Below, piece by piece: positions 1 to 9,081 of a DNA stretch of 64,000 bases (positions within the stretch are counted from its first letter, which is position 1; each line of letters opens with the position of its first letter). The position numbers and the translations under genes were made by a program. The notes beneath the pieces are model-generated. The model worked only from the letters and a program-made list of their open reading frames with translations, was not told where the DNA came from and ran no database searches. Source of the DNA: JAYOFM01 sp038117225 (GTDB lineage: Bacteria; Pseudomonadota; Alphaproteobacteria; Rhodospirillales; Casp-alpha2); the NCBI GenBank assembly GCA_038117225.1, contig JAYOFM010000003.1:18115-82114 (forward strand), read 5' to 3'.

Positions 1-2684
1 GCGGCTTCGATAGCCTCGGCGGAGATCGGGATCAGCCCCTGTTGAAAGGCATAGCCGACGAGGAACACGTTGGCGGCGATGGTGTCGCCCAGCAGTGCCA
101 GGCCCAACCGGGTGGCGTCGACGAATTCCGCGCCGCCGCTTCCGGTCGCCGTTTCGATGGCGCTCATCAGGTCGCCTTCGGGGAACGCCAGGTCCGGATC
201 GCGGGTAAATTCGGCGGTCATGGTCCGCTGACCGTTGACGACGGCGCGTGAACGGCCGGCTTCCAGCTTGGCCAGGGTATCGAATTCCGCCGCCGTTACC
301 ATGTCGCAGCCAAGCAGCAGTTTGGCGCCGCCGGCGGATATGCGCACCGCGTGCAGGTCTTCCTGGCGATCGGCGATACGCAGGTGGCTATAGACCGTGC
401 CGTTCTTCTGCGCCAGTCCGGCGACATCAAGGATCGTCACCCCCTTGCCCATCATGTGGGCGGCCATGCCGATCAGCGCGCCCACGGTGACCACGCCGGT
501 ACCGCCGATGCCGGTGACAATCATGCCGTAGGGCGCGGTGGTCGACGGCAGCACCGGGTCGGGCAGGATGGGGAAAGGATGAGCGGCGGAGACGGTCTTG
601 CTGGCATCACCCTTGCGCGGCTCGGCGCCGTGCACGGTAACGAAGCTGGGACAGAAGCCATCGACACAGCTGAAATCCTTGTTGCAGGACGATTGATCGA
701 TGGCCCGCTTGCGGCCGAGTTCGGTTTCAACCGGCGTGATGGAAACGCAGTTGGACGCCACGCCACAATCGCCGCAGCCTTCGCACACCGCGTCGTTAAT
801 GAAGGCGCGTTTCGGAGGATTGGGAAAGGTGCCGCGCTTGCGGCGGCGGCGCTTTTCGGCGGCGCAGGTCTGGTCATAGATCAGCACCGAGACGCCGGTG
901 ACGCTGCGCAGTTCCCGTTGTACCCGATCGAGATCGCGGCGGTGATCTATGGAGGTGCCTGGGGCGAAATTGGCGCCCGGCGGGTATTTCTCTGGCTCGT
1001 CGGTGACCACGGCGATGCGCACGGCACCCTCGGCGGCAACCTGACGGCTGATACGGGGAACGTCCAGGGGGCCGTCCATGGGCTGACCACCGGTCATGGC
1101 GACGGCGTCGTTGTACAGCACCTTGAAGGTGACGTTGAGGTTGGCCGCCACCAGTGCCCGGAGCGCCAGGATGCCGGAATGGAAATAGGTACCGTCGCCG
1201 ATGTTGACGAACACGTGCTGGGTTTCCGTGAACGGCGCCTGGCCGATCCAGTTCGCGCCTTCGCCGCCCATCTGGGTAAAGGTTTCGGTGTCCCGGTCCA
1301 TCCAGATCGCCATGTAATGGCAGCCGATGCCGGCGACCCCGCGCGAGCCATCGGGCACCCGAGTCGAGGTGTTGTGCGGGCAGCCGGAGCAGAAATAAGG
1401 GATGCGGCGCAGGTCGGATTTTTGATCGGCGAGCTGACGCTCCTTTTCGTCAAGGAATCGTAGTCGTGCTCGAATGCCATCGCTGTCGTGGAAGGCAGTG
1501 AGACGCTTGGCGATGGCGCGAGCGATGCGCGCCGGAGTCAGTTCGCCGGCCGACGGCAGAATCCATTCCCCGTGCTCGTCGAATTTGCCGTAGACCCGCG
1601 GCCGCACGTCCTCGCGCCAGTTGTAGAGCTGTTCCTTCAACTGCTTTTCGATGACGGCGCGTTTTTCCTCGACGACGAGAATTTCCTCCAGGCCGCGGGC
1701 GAAGGCACGGATGCCGTCCTTTTCCAGCGGCCAGGGCATGGCAACCTTCATCACGCGGATGCCGATTTCGCTGGCATACATGTCGTCGATGCCAAGGTCA
1801 TCGAGCGCCTGCATGACATCCAGGTGCGACTTGCCGGTGGAGATGATGCCGAAGCGCGGCCGGGGGCTGTCGATGACCACCCGATCGAGGGAATTGGCGC
1901 TGGCGAAGTCGATGGCCGCGTAGACCTTGTGGCGGTGCAGCCTGTATTCCTGGTCCGGCGGCGGGTCGGGCCAGCGGATATGTAGGCCGCCGGCGGGCAT
2001 CTCGAACGCCTCCGGCAGGACGATGTTCGGCCAATTCGGATCAATCGCCACCGAAGCGGAGGTATCGACGTTGTCGGTGATGCACTTCATGCCGACCCAG
2101 ACCCCGGCGAAGCGCGACATGGCCCAGCCATAGAGCCCGTATTCCAGCACCTCCTGCACATTGGCGGGATGTAGCACCGGGATGTTGGCGTCGATCAGCG
2201 CGTGCTCGCTCTGGCTCGGCACCGTCGACGACTTGCAGGCAGGGTCGTCGCCGGCCAGTACCAGGACGCCGCCATGGGCCGAGGTGCCGGCCATGTTGGC
2301 GTGGCGGAAAACATCGCCCGAGCGGTCGACGCCGGGGCCCTTGCCGTACCACATGCCGAACACGCCGTCGTATTTGGCGCCGGGAAACAGGCCGACCTGT
2401 TGGCTGCCCCACAGGGCGGTAGCGGCCAGGTCCTCGTTGACGGCGGGATGAAATTTGACGTGATGGGCGTCCAGCAAGGCCCGCGCGCGGCCGAATTCGC
2501 GGTCGATGCCGCCCAGCGGCGAACCGCGATAGCCGGTCACGTACCCGGCGGTGTTGAGGCCTCGCGCGGCATCGCGTCGTCGCTGTTCCAGCGCTAGTCG
2601 GACCAGCGCCTGCGTGCCATTGAGAAAGACCCGCCCGCCTTCAAGCGTGTACTTGTCGTCCAGGTCGACCCCGAGCAGGCTCAT
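1..2684 (-). CDS. indolepyruvate ferredoxin oxidoreductase, fused alpha-beta type (3' end outside window)
   Basis: Oxidatively decarboxylates arylpyruvates or other 2-oxo acids to acyl-CoA, passing electrons to ferredoxin (family knowledge). The reading frame is open from the ATG at 2684 to the left edge, 894 codons. The fused family is usually about 1150-1180 residues, so roughly a quarter lies outside. Visible in order: N-terminal pyrimidine-binding region beginning MSLLGVDLDDKYTLEGG, a FCSGCPHNTST segment near residue 431, a TPP-binding region with NIGDGTYFHSG, a Cys cluster CEGCGDCGVASNC near 633-645, and the start of the gamma domain with VTGIGGTGVVTVG near 718. A GGAGGTGG Shine-Dalgarno precedes the start. 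No gene overlaps it. Confidence is high because every segment matches the fused family. Confidence 0.93.
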   Translation of the reverse strand, partial: MSLLGVDLDDKYTLEGGRVFLNGTQALVRLALEQRRRDAARGLNTAGYVTGYRGSPLGGIDREFGRARALLDAHHVKFHPAVNEDLAATALWGSQQVGLFPGAKYDGVFGMWYGKGPGVDRSGDVFRHANMAGTSAHGGVLVLAGDDPACKSSTVPSQSEHALIDANIPVLHPANVQEVLEYGLYGWAMSRFAGVWVGMKCITDNVDTSASVAIDPNWPNIVLPEAFEMPAGGLHIRWPDPPPDQEYRLHRHKVYAAIDFASANSLDRVVIDSPRPRFGIISTGKSHLDVMQALDDLGIDDMYASEIGIRVMKVAMPWPLEKDGIRAFARGLEEILVVEEKRAVIEKQLKEQLYNWREDVRPRVYGKFDEHGEWILPSAGELTPARIARAIAKRLTAFHDSDGIRARLRFLDEKERQLADQKSDLRRIPYFCSGCPHNTSTRVPDGSRGVAGIGCHYMAIWMDRDTETFTQMGGEGANWIGQAPFTETQHVFVNIGDGTYFHSGILALRALVAANLNVTFKVLYNDAVAMTGGQPMDGPLDVPRISRQVAAEGAVRIAVVTDEPEKYPPGANFAPGTSIDHRRDLDRVQRELRSVTGVSVLIYDQTCAAEKRRRRKRGTFPNPPKRAFINDAVCEGCGDCGVASNCVSITPVETELGRKRAIDQSSCNKDFSCVDGFCPSFVTVHGAEPRKGDASKTVSAAHPFPILPDPVLPSTTAPYGMIVTGIGGTGVVTVGALIGMAAHMMGKGVTILDVAGLAQKNGTVYSHLRIADRQEDLHAVRISAGGAKLLLGCDMVTAAEFDTLAKLEAGRSRAVVNGQRTMTAEFTRDPDLAFPEGDLMSAIETATGSGGAEFVDATRLGLALLGDTIAANVFLVGYAFQQGLIPISAEAIEA

Positions 2685-2865
2685 GCCGCTCCCACCTCCC
2701 ACGATGTGACAGGATTCACGATGCCGCAAAGGTACCCCCGCCGCACGTGGCAGACAACGACCTGGCGGGATTTCGCGCTTGATTCGCAATGACCGTTGCG
2801 AGGAAACAAGAAGCTCGGCGAAATAATTTCGACGGTCGCCAATTCGCCGAAACAATGTTGCGCGG

Positions 2866-3612
2866 TTAGATCAAGTAGCGCACGCCGATGGGATAACCGC
2901 GTCCGGCACGATAGTAGCTGGCATGCAGCACGAACCGGTTGTCGAAGAGGCAGATTTCGCCGACGCCTTCGGGCGCCGACCACGCCTGCTCAAGCACGAT
3001 GGAGCCGATGGCCGTTGCTGGTAGATGGTCGACGAAGACCTTGAACAGGGCACCGCCGCCGTCATCCGGGTCGAGACCCTCGCGTAGGGCCTGCAGATGA
3101 CCGACGGCGTTGGCGATGATCAAGGTGGAACTGTCGCGCGGCGCTCGCTGCACCGGATCATTGCCGTCGCGCTAGAACATGGATATCTGGTTGTCCTGCG
3201 CCGGACCACGATCGATGTGAAAATGCCGGTCGGGGAAGATGTTGCGCTGTCCGGCTTCACGGTGCTGACCCGGAACGGCGGCATTACGAAAAATGACGAC
3301 GCCGAAGCGTTCCACCAACTGCCGCAGCGCAGGCGCCAGCACATGGTCATCGTCGTGGATGTTGATGTCCGTTGGGCGGTCGAAGCTGACGATGACGCCG
3401 AAACTGCTAAACGGGTATGCAATCCCGGAACCTTGGCAGAAAACCTTGAGGTTGTCCCCGGTCTCGGCGGCGAAATGGCCTTCGATGGCGGTATCATAAC
3501 CGCGAATTCCAACTGCGGCCTCTCCGATGAGGCCACCACGGTTCAAACGTAGAGGGGCGCCGGTAATAAGGCGATCAATTTCCACTGCCGATAATTCGAG
3601 TGTCGTTGCCAT
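2866..3612 (-). pseudogene. TauD-like Fe(II)/2-oxoglutarate dioxygenase interrupted by an in-frame TAG
   Basis: Two reading pieces lie in the same frame, separated by a single TAG at 3174-3172: an N-terminal part of 146 codons (3612-3175) and a C-terminal part continuing RDGNDPVQ to the TAA at 2866. Joined, they give about 248 residues, a normal size for a TauD/clavaminate-synthase-like enzyme. The iron-binding facial triad is split across the break: HxD is in RHFHIDRG (residues 132-134), and the distal His and 2-oxoglutarate Arg are in DNRFVLHAS and YPIGVRYLI. A one-base change from a Tyr codon (MFYRDG) would restore it. The C-terminal piece is as well conserved in character as the N-terminal one, so the lesion is recent or a sequencing error. 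Read as a protein it would be an oxygenase of unknown substrate. Confidence 0.75.
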
Positions 3613-3639
3613 ACGATCGTCCGATTTTCTTATTTCACT

Positions 3640-3660
3640 TGATCCTCCACAGCAGGATCA
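3640..3660. promoter_or_regulatory. 7-bp-arm palindrome in divergent promoter region
   Basis: TGATCCT and AGGATCA form perfect 7-bp arms around a 7-bp spacer, between the divergent dioxygenase gene (start 3612) and the Cys-rich gene (start 3719). Position and symmetry suit a dimeric repressor or activator site. Which regulator binds is unknown, and no regulator gene is adjacent. Confidence 0.35.
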
Positions 3661-3718
3661 GATTATTGTATGACAGGGTCAATGAATGTTCGTGCGACGA
3701 TGTGAGTGTCTTCGAGTT

Positions 3719-4315
3719 ATGCGCATCAAACGCCAGGAAAACGCGGGTCACGGAAACGATCGCGCACGCGAGGATTCCCAGGCCCTGCTTGATGCCGCTC
3801 TTGCGGAGGGGCGAGTTTGTGGAGCATCTTGCCGTACTGTCTGCAACGTATGCGGCCGGCTCGATTGCCGCTGCATGTGTCAGGCCGTTTGCCCCGACGC
3901 ACCGCGCCAACTGTCGAGCGATCCCGAGGCTTACCCCATTGAAGCCGGCATTGCCGGGTTGGTGCTGGCGCTCAAACGCCTCGGCATCTATCAACCGTGC
4001 TGGTCGTGCGAGGGGCATCTTGGTCATGATGGCACCCTTTGGAAACGCCCCCGGGTGTGGTTCTACTGCGAATCAGTGATTCATTTGCGGCTGCTCGCCG
4101 ATGTTCTGCAATCCCCTGACTTGAAACGTCAACTTGCCGGTGTTTGGCAGGTCGTCACGTTGCCGTGGGTTGATGGGGTCGCCGACACGGCATTCTCGCT
4201 GGAACCCGATACCACCGTCGATGATCTGGTGGCGCTGCAGCGCGACACCACGCTGATCGCGGAAACACTGGCCGACCGGGTCTTCGCCCACGCCGCGCAA
4301 TTCGCCGCAAGCTAG
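3719..4315 (+). CDS. Cys-rich hypothetical protein, probable zinc-binding N-terminus
   Basis: 198 residues from the ATG at 3719; an in-frame ATG at 3686 would add 11 residues and neither start has a clear Shine-Dalgarno. I do not recognise a named family. Eleven cysteines fall at 34, 38, 42, 45, 50, 52, 54, 58, 94, 97 and 117, eight of them within 25 residues (pattern C-x3-C-x3-C-x2-C-x4-C-x-C-x-C-x3-C), followed by CWSC. This looks like metal coordination. The rest is soluble, alpha/beta in character, with conserved-looking aromatic stretches (RPRVWFYCES). It is divergent from the broken dioxygenase gene and shares its promoter region. Function unknown. Confidence 0.7.
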   Translation: MRIKRQENAGHGNDRAREDSQALLDAALAEGRVCGASCRTVCNVCGRLDCRCMCQAVCPDAPRQLSSDPEAYPIEAGIAGLVLALKRLGIYQPCWSCEGHLGHDGTLWKRPRVWFYCESVIHLRLLADVLQSPDLKRQLAGVWQVVTLPWVDGVADTAFSLEPDTTVDDLVALQRDTTLIAETLADRVFAHAAQFAAS

Positions 4316-4323
4316 CCCGTCGC

Positions 4324-4349
4324 CACCCGTGCGAAGGGGGGTGATTTTT
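4324..4349 (+). terminator. weak intrinsic terminator candidate
   Basis: A CACCC/GGGTG stem is followed by ATTTTTG directly after the Cys-rich gene's stop codon. The stem is short (5 bp), so termination may be inefficient. Confidence 0.35.
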
Positions 4350-4417
4350 GTCCCCGTCCGGGGTATGAGAATGCCGCGTCCACGAACCCGACGCTGGGAT
4401 GAAATCAAGGAAATCGC

Positions 4418-5404
4418 ATGTCCGTCCTCGTGACCGGTGCCGCCGGCTTCATCGGATACCATACGGCGGCGGCGCTGCTGGCGCGCGGCGAGCGGGTGGT
4501 CGGCCTCGACATCGTCAACGATTACTACGACGTCAATTTGAAGGAAGCGCGGTTAGCGCGGCTGAGTGTCCACGACGCCTTCGAGAACGTGCGCGCCGAT
4601 GTCGCCGATCGCGAGGCCGTTGCGGCACTGATAAAACAACACGGCGATATCGACCGTGTCGTCCATCTGGCGGCGCAGGCCGGCGTGCGGCATTCCCTGG
4701 TCGATCCGTATACCTACTCGCGAACCAATGTGCATGGCCATCTGGTGATACTTGAGGCGTGCCGAAACCTTCCGGCGCTCAAGCATTTCGTCTATGCGTC
4801 GTCGTCCTCGGTTTATGGCGGCAATCGGGACATGCCGTTTTCCGTCGACCAGCGGGTTGATCAGCCGCTGTCGCTATACGCGGCGACCAAGCGGGCGGGC
4901 GAATTGATGGCCCAGTCCTACGCTCATATTTATCGTTTGCCGCAAACCGGCCTGCGATTTTTCACTGTGTACGGCCCCTGGGGGCGGCCCGATATGGCGG
5001 CCTATATTTTCGCCCGCAAGATTCTCGCCGGCGAACCCATTGAGGTTTTCAACGACGGTGAGATGGCGCGCGATTTCACCTACATCGACGACATTGTCGC
5101 CGGCGTGCTGGCGTGTCTTGATCGTCCGCCCGTCGATGATGGCGAGACGCCGCCGCACCGTGTCTACAATCTCGGTAACCACCGCGCCGAGCCATTGATG
5201 CGCTTCATTTCCGTGCTTGAGGACGCTCTTGGGCGCAAGGCCGAGATCACCTTCAAGCCGATGCAGAAGGGAGATGTCGCCGAAACTTTCGCCGATATTG
5301 AGGCCAGCCGTTGCGATTTTGGTTTCGAGCCGCGGACCGGCATCGACGAGGGTGTGCCACGCTTTGTTGAGTGGTTCCGGGATTACCACGGCGTCACGGA
5401 TTGA
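4418..5404 (+). CDS. NAD-dependent UDP-glucuronate 4-epimerase-like protein
   Basis: Extended short-chain dehydrogenase/epimerase, 328 residues. It would interconvert UDP-glucuronate and UDP-galacturonate (or a similar nucleotide sugar) for surface polysaccharide. The NAD-binding glycine motif GAAGFIG is at residues 7-13, the catalytic Ser lies in YASSSSVYG (127-134), and the catalytic pair is Y154/K158 in YAATK. FTVYGPWGRPDMA and the RDFTYIDD block are typical of the UDP-glucuronate epimerase subgroup. The assignment to glucuronate rather than glucose rests on this overall resemblance. No other polysaccharide genes are nearby, so its pathway partner is elsewhere. Confidence 0.85.
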   Translation: MSVLVTGAAGFIGYHTAAALLARGERVVGLDIVNDYYDVNLKEARLARLSVHDAFENVRADVADREAVAALIKQHGDIDRVVHLAAQAGVRHSLVDPYTYSRTNVHGHLVILEACRNLPALKHFVYASSSSVYGGNRDMPFSVDQRVDQPLSLYAATKRAGELMAQSYAHIYRLPQTGLRFFTVYGPWGRPDMAAYIFARKILAGEPIEVFNDGEMARDFTYIDDIVAGVLACLDRPPVDDGETPPHRVYNLGNHRAEPLMRFISVLEDALGRKAEITFKPMQKGDVAETFADIEASRCDFGFEPRTGIDEGVPRFVEWFRDYHGVTD

Positions 5405-5412
5405 ATGCCCAG

Positions 5413-6318
5413 ATGTTCGCCGGATTCGAGACCCGTCGTATTGATGTCGGCGAGACGGACCTGAACGTGCGCCTGGGCGGCAATGGGCCGCCGTTGCTTA
5501 TGCTGCACGGCTATCCACAGACCCACGTCATTTGGCGCCATCTGGCGCCGCGGCTGGCCGAACGCTACAGCGTCATCTGCCCTGACTTGCGCGGTTATGG
5601 CGACAGCGACTGTCCGCCGTCGGATGATGCGCATGAAGCGTACTCCAAACGCGCAATGGCGGGTGACGTGGCGCGGCTGATGACGCGGCTCGGCCACGAC
5701 CGATTTGCCGTCATTGGCCACGATCGAGGTGCCCGGGTGACCTATCGGCTGGCCCTTGATCATCCGGACCGGGTGAGCCGCATGGTTTCGTTGGACGTGG
5801 TGCCGACGCTTGATATGTGGCGGGCCACCGACAAGACACGCGCGCTTGGCGGATTCCATTGGATGTTTCTGGCGCAGCCGGCGCCGCTGCCGGAAACCAT
5901 GATCGGCCACGACCCGGATCTGTTTCTGGAGTGGCTGCATCGTAGTTGGTCGGCCGACATGGCGGCGTTCGATGATGCGGCCATGGCCGAATACAAACGC
6001 TGTTTTCGGAGGCTCGAGGTCATCCGCGCCACCTGCGAGGACTACCGCGCGGGCGCCACCTGCGATATGGCACACGATGAGGCCGATGAGGCGGCGGGCC
6101 GAAAGATCAAGTGCCCGGTCATGTGTCTGTGGGGCGAAAAACGCGGCAAGGGCGGTCCCGCAGCCACCAGCCCGCTCGACGTGTGGCGGCGCTGGGTCGC
6201 CGAAGGGGTCGAGGTGTCGGGTGAAGCCCTGACGTCCGGTCACTTTCTCGCGGAAGAAGTTCCTGACCAGGTTTTCGAGCGGCTGCGGGTCTTCCTCGCC
6301 CCCGGTGCGCCCGGATGA
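5413..6318 (+). CDS. alpha/beta hydrolase, haloacetate (fluoroacetate) dehalogenase-like
   Basis: 301 residues from ATG 5413. That start gives MFAGFETRRIDVG, matching the N-terminus of fluoroacetate dehalogenases; upstream in-frame GTG 5371 and TTG 5401 would overlap the epimerase gene. HGYP (32-35) contributes the oxyanion side, GHDRG places the nucleophile Asp at 104, and SGHF gives the catalytic His near 277. An Asp nucleophile rather than Ser separates dehalogenases and epoxide hydrolases from esterases. The LWGEKRGKGG segment corresponds to the halide-pocket Trp region. It may hydrolyse haloacetates or epoxides; substrate is inferred from similarity only. Its stop overlaps the next gene's ATG. 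Confidence 0.8.
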   Translation: MFAGFETRRIDVGETDLNVRLGGNGPPLLMLHGYPQTHVIWRHLAPRLAERYSVICPDLRGYGDSDCPPSDDAHEAYSKRAMAGDVARLMTRLGHDRFAVIGHDRGARVTYRLALDHPDRVSRMVSLDVVPTLDMWRATDKTRALGGFHWMFLAQPAPLPETMIGHDPDLFLEWLHRSWSADMAAFDDAAMAEYKRCFRRLEVIRATCEDYRAGATCDMAHDEADEAAGRKIKCPVMCLWGEKRGKGGPAATSPLDVWRRWVAEGVEVSGEALTSGHFLAEEVPDQVFERLRVFLAPGAPG

Positions 6319-7196
6319 CGGCGGCGGCTGGGCAGGTCAATCGTGGGATCCTGCTGTTCGTCGCCGCCTGGTTGATTATCCCGGCGATGGATGCGTCGGC
6401 AAAGACACTGACCAATCTGGGCTATGCCGTGTTGTTGGTCGCATGGGCGCGCTTCGCGGCGAATCTGGTGCTGGCGTTGCCGCTGCTGCTGACCCTGGGG
6501 CGGCATGGCAGCGGCTTCGCGCATCCCGGTGTGCAGACCGTGCGCGCCCTGGCGCTGGTTTTCGCGACTGTGTTTTTCTTTCAGGGCCTATCGACGCTGC
6601 CATTGGCGGATGCCCTGGCGGTATATTTTGTCTATCCATTCCTGGTCACGGCGCTGGCGCCGATCGTTCTGGGCGAGCGTGTCGGCTGGCGGCGTTGGTC
6701 GGCGGTCGGGGCGGGATTCTGCGGCACCTTGTTGATTGTCCGGCCGGGTTTCGCCGAGATCGATAGTGGCGTCGTTGCCGTGCTGGCGGCGGGTGTTGCT
6801 TTCGCCATCTACAACCTGCTGACCCGACGGCTATCCGGTCACGTCGATCGGTGGCGGACGCTGGCCTTTCAGGCGACCGTCGGCACCGTTGTCCTGGCTC
6901 CGTTCGCCGTCGCCAACTGGTCACCGCCCGACGGTCAGGCGATGGCCTTGGTCGCCGTCATCGGTGCCGTCTCCATCGTCGGTCACTGGTTGGTCATCCG
7001 AGCCTACGATCTGGCGCCGGCGGCGGTGCTGGCGCCTTTCAGCTATGTGGAAATGACCAGCGCCGCGGCCTACGGCTATGTCATCTTCGGTGATTTTCCG
7101 GATGCCTGGACCTGGGCCGGCATCCTGGTTATCGCGGCGAGCGGCACCTATATCGCCGTGCGTGAACGTCGGCTGGCATCGGTGGATCAGCGGTAG
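6315..7196 (+). CDS. EamA/DMT-family membrane transporter
   Basis: 293 residues, about ten predicted membrane segments in two homologous halves (EamA repeats), an architecture used by small-metabolite and amino-acid exporters. The start ATG overlaps the hydrolase stop as ATGA, so translation is probably coupled. The 3' end overlaps the convergent acyl-CoA synthetase by 10 bp. Substrate cannot be read from sequence. Confidence 0.85.
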   Translation: MTAAAGQVNRGILLFVAAWLIIPAMDASAKTLTNLGYAVLLVAWARFAANLVLALPLLLTLGRHGSGFAHPGVQTVRALALVFATVFFFQGLSTLPLADALAVYFVYPFLVTALAPIVLGERVGWRRWSAVGAGFCGTLLIVRPGFAEIDSGVVAVLAAGVAFAIYNLLTRRLSGHVDRWRTLAFQATVGTVVLAPFAVANWSPPDGQAMALVAVIGAVSIVGHWLVIRAYDLAPAAVLAPFSYVEMTSAAAYGYVIFGDFPDAWTWAGILVIAASGTYIAVRERRLASVDQR

Positions 7197-8986
7197 AGCG
7201 CGTCGAGCCGTTCGCCATAAAGGTTGCGAATTTTGTGTCGGCGCACCTTCATGGTCGGCGTCATCATTTCGTTGTCGACGGTAAACGGTTCGCTGGCGAC
7301 CAAGAAGCGGCGCACCTTCTCAATGTTGCTGAGGTCCTTGTTGACCCGGTCGACGGCGTGCGAGAGTGCCTTGTGGAGATCGGCGTCATCGGCCAGTGCC
7401 TGAAGGTCGCCTGATTTTCCGGCACCCTTGGCCCATTCCTTGAACCAATCTTCCTTCGGTACCAGCAACGCGACGATGTGCGGCCGCTTATCGCCGGCGA
7501 CCATGGCTTGGGCGATTTCAGGTGTCACCGTCAGCATGCCCTCGATCCGCTGCGGCGCGACATTGTCGCCGCCGGAATTGACGATGATATCCTTCTTGCG
7601 ATCGGTAATGACCAGATGACCGTCCTCGTCCAGATGACCGATATCGCCGGTGTGCAGCCATCCATCGCGGATGGCCTCGTCGGTCGCCTGCTGGTTGCGC
7701 CAGTAGCCTTTCATCACCAACTCGCCGCGTACCAGGATTTCGCCGTCGCCGGCGATGCGGACTTCGGTGTCGAGCATCGGCGGACCGACGCTGTGCAGCT
7801 TCATGGAGTTCTTGCGGTTGACGCTGATCACCGGCGCCGATTCCGTCTGTCCGTATCCCTGCAGAATGCGTAGACCGAGCGCGGTGAAAAACAGACCAAT
7901 ATCCGGGTTCAACGGCGCGCCGCCTGACACCAAGGCTTTTAACCGGCCGCCGAAACGATCGCGCACCTTGTTGCGTACCAAGCGGTCAAGGATGGGGTCG
8001 ATCATCCGATCGCCCAGACTCAGGCTGATTGGATCATGATAGCGCCGGCTGCCGATATCATAGGCCTTGTTGAATAGCTTGGCCTTGGCGCCGCCGGCCT
8101 TGGCGACGCCGGCGGTAATGCGATGGTGCAGCATCTCATACAGCCTTGGTACCGCCGTCATGATGGTCGGGCGGGCTTCCAGCATGTTCGCGCCCAGGGT
8201 TTCGATGCCTTCGGCGTAATAAATTTCGGCACCGATGGAGATCGGAAAATACAGGCCGGCGGTGTGTTCGTAGGAATGGCTGAGTGGCAGGAACGACAGA
8301 AAAACTTCATCGCCGAGACCGAGTTCGGAGAGGTGGTCGGCGGCACCAGCGCAATTGTGCAAAATGGCGCCGTGATGCAGTACCACGCCCTTGGGTACGC
8401 CACCGGTTCCAGAGGTATAGATGATGCAGGCATCATCGTCGCGACCGAGCGCCCGGGCAGCCTCGATTATGTTTTCATGTCGGGCGCGACCGGTATCCAA
8501 CACCTCATCGATGGGAATGATCCGCGCGCCGTCGGGTGGCGCTTCATCCGGTAACTCCATGCAGATAACGAACTCCAGATCTGGTGCGCGCGCAGCCGCT
8601 GGTAGCAGGCGCTGTGCCAGACGCCGGGTCGACACGATCGCGCCCTTGGCGCCGCTGTCGGTGAGGATATGCAGATGATCGGCTTCGGTGTTGGTGGTAT
8701 AGGCCGGCACGGTGATGGCACCGGCGGACATGATGGCCAGATCGGCGATGGGCCAAGCCGGCCGGTTCTCGGAAACCAGCATCACCCGGTCGCCGCGACC
8801 GATGCCCAGCGCCATCAGGCCGCGCGCTAGAGGCGTTACTCGCGCCGCCGCGTCACCCCAGCTCATGGGCTGATAGACGCCATCCCGTTTTGCCCATAGG
8901 AACGGCTGGTCGCCGCGCGCGTCGACCTGGTCGAAAAACATCGCCGTCAGGCTGGGCCAGCGTTTGCGTGTGGCGTCGATGTTCAT
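7187..8986 (-). CDS. AMP-forming long-chain acyl-CoA synthetase
   Basis: 599 residues, adenylate-forming superfamily. It activates fatty acids to acyl-AMP, then acyl-CoA, at the membrane/cytosol interface. The phosphate-binding loop reads YTSGTGGVPKG (usual form TSGTTGxPKG). The A5-type motif is GYGQTES, the A7/A8 hinge is TGDIGHLDEDGH and TDRKKDIIVNSGGDN, and a C-terminal Lys sits in TPTMKVRR. Full length for the FadD15-like class. Transcribed alone; the next gene is divergent. A second, distinct ligase lies at 31.4 kb. Confidence 0.9.
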   Translation of the reverse strand: MNIDATRKRWPSLTAMFFDQVDARGDQPFLWAKRDGVYQPMSWGDAAARVTPLARGLMALGIGRGDRVMLVSENRPAWPIADLAIMSAGAITVPAYTTNTEADHLHILTDSGAKGAIVSTRRLAQRLLPAAARAPDLEFVICMELPDEAPPDGARIIPIDEVLDTGRARHENIIEAARALGRDDDACIIYTSGTGGVPKGVVLHHGAILHNCAGAADHLSELGLGDEVFLSFLPLSHSYEHTAGLYFPISIGAEIYYAEGIETLGANMLEARPTIMTAVPRLYEMLHHRITAGVAKAGGAKAKLFNKAYDIGSRRYHDPISLSLGDRMIDPILDRLVRNKVRDRFGGRLKALVSGGAPLNPDIGLFFTALGLRILQGYGQTESAPVISVNRKNSMKLHSVGPPMLDTEVRIAGDGEILVRGELVMKGYWRNQQATDEAIRDGWLHTGDIGHLDEDGHLVITDRKKDIIVNSGGDNVAPQRIEGMLTVTPEIAQAMVAGDKRPHIVALLVPKEDWFKEWAKGAGKSGDLQALADDADLHKALSHAVDRVNKDLSNIEKVRRFLVASEPFTVDNEMMTPTMKVRRHKIRNLYGERLDALYR

Positions 8987-9081
8987 GGCGTGGGTCCCCG
9001 ATTACGGCGCATCCCTAATCATTGTGATTGCGAGCACTGATTTCCAGCCCTATGTCTCATTGGAACCAGACGGAGCCTCCC

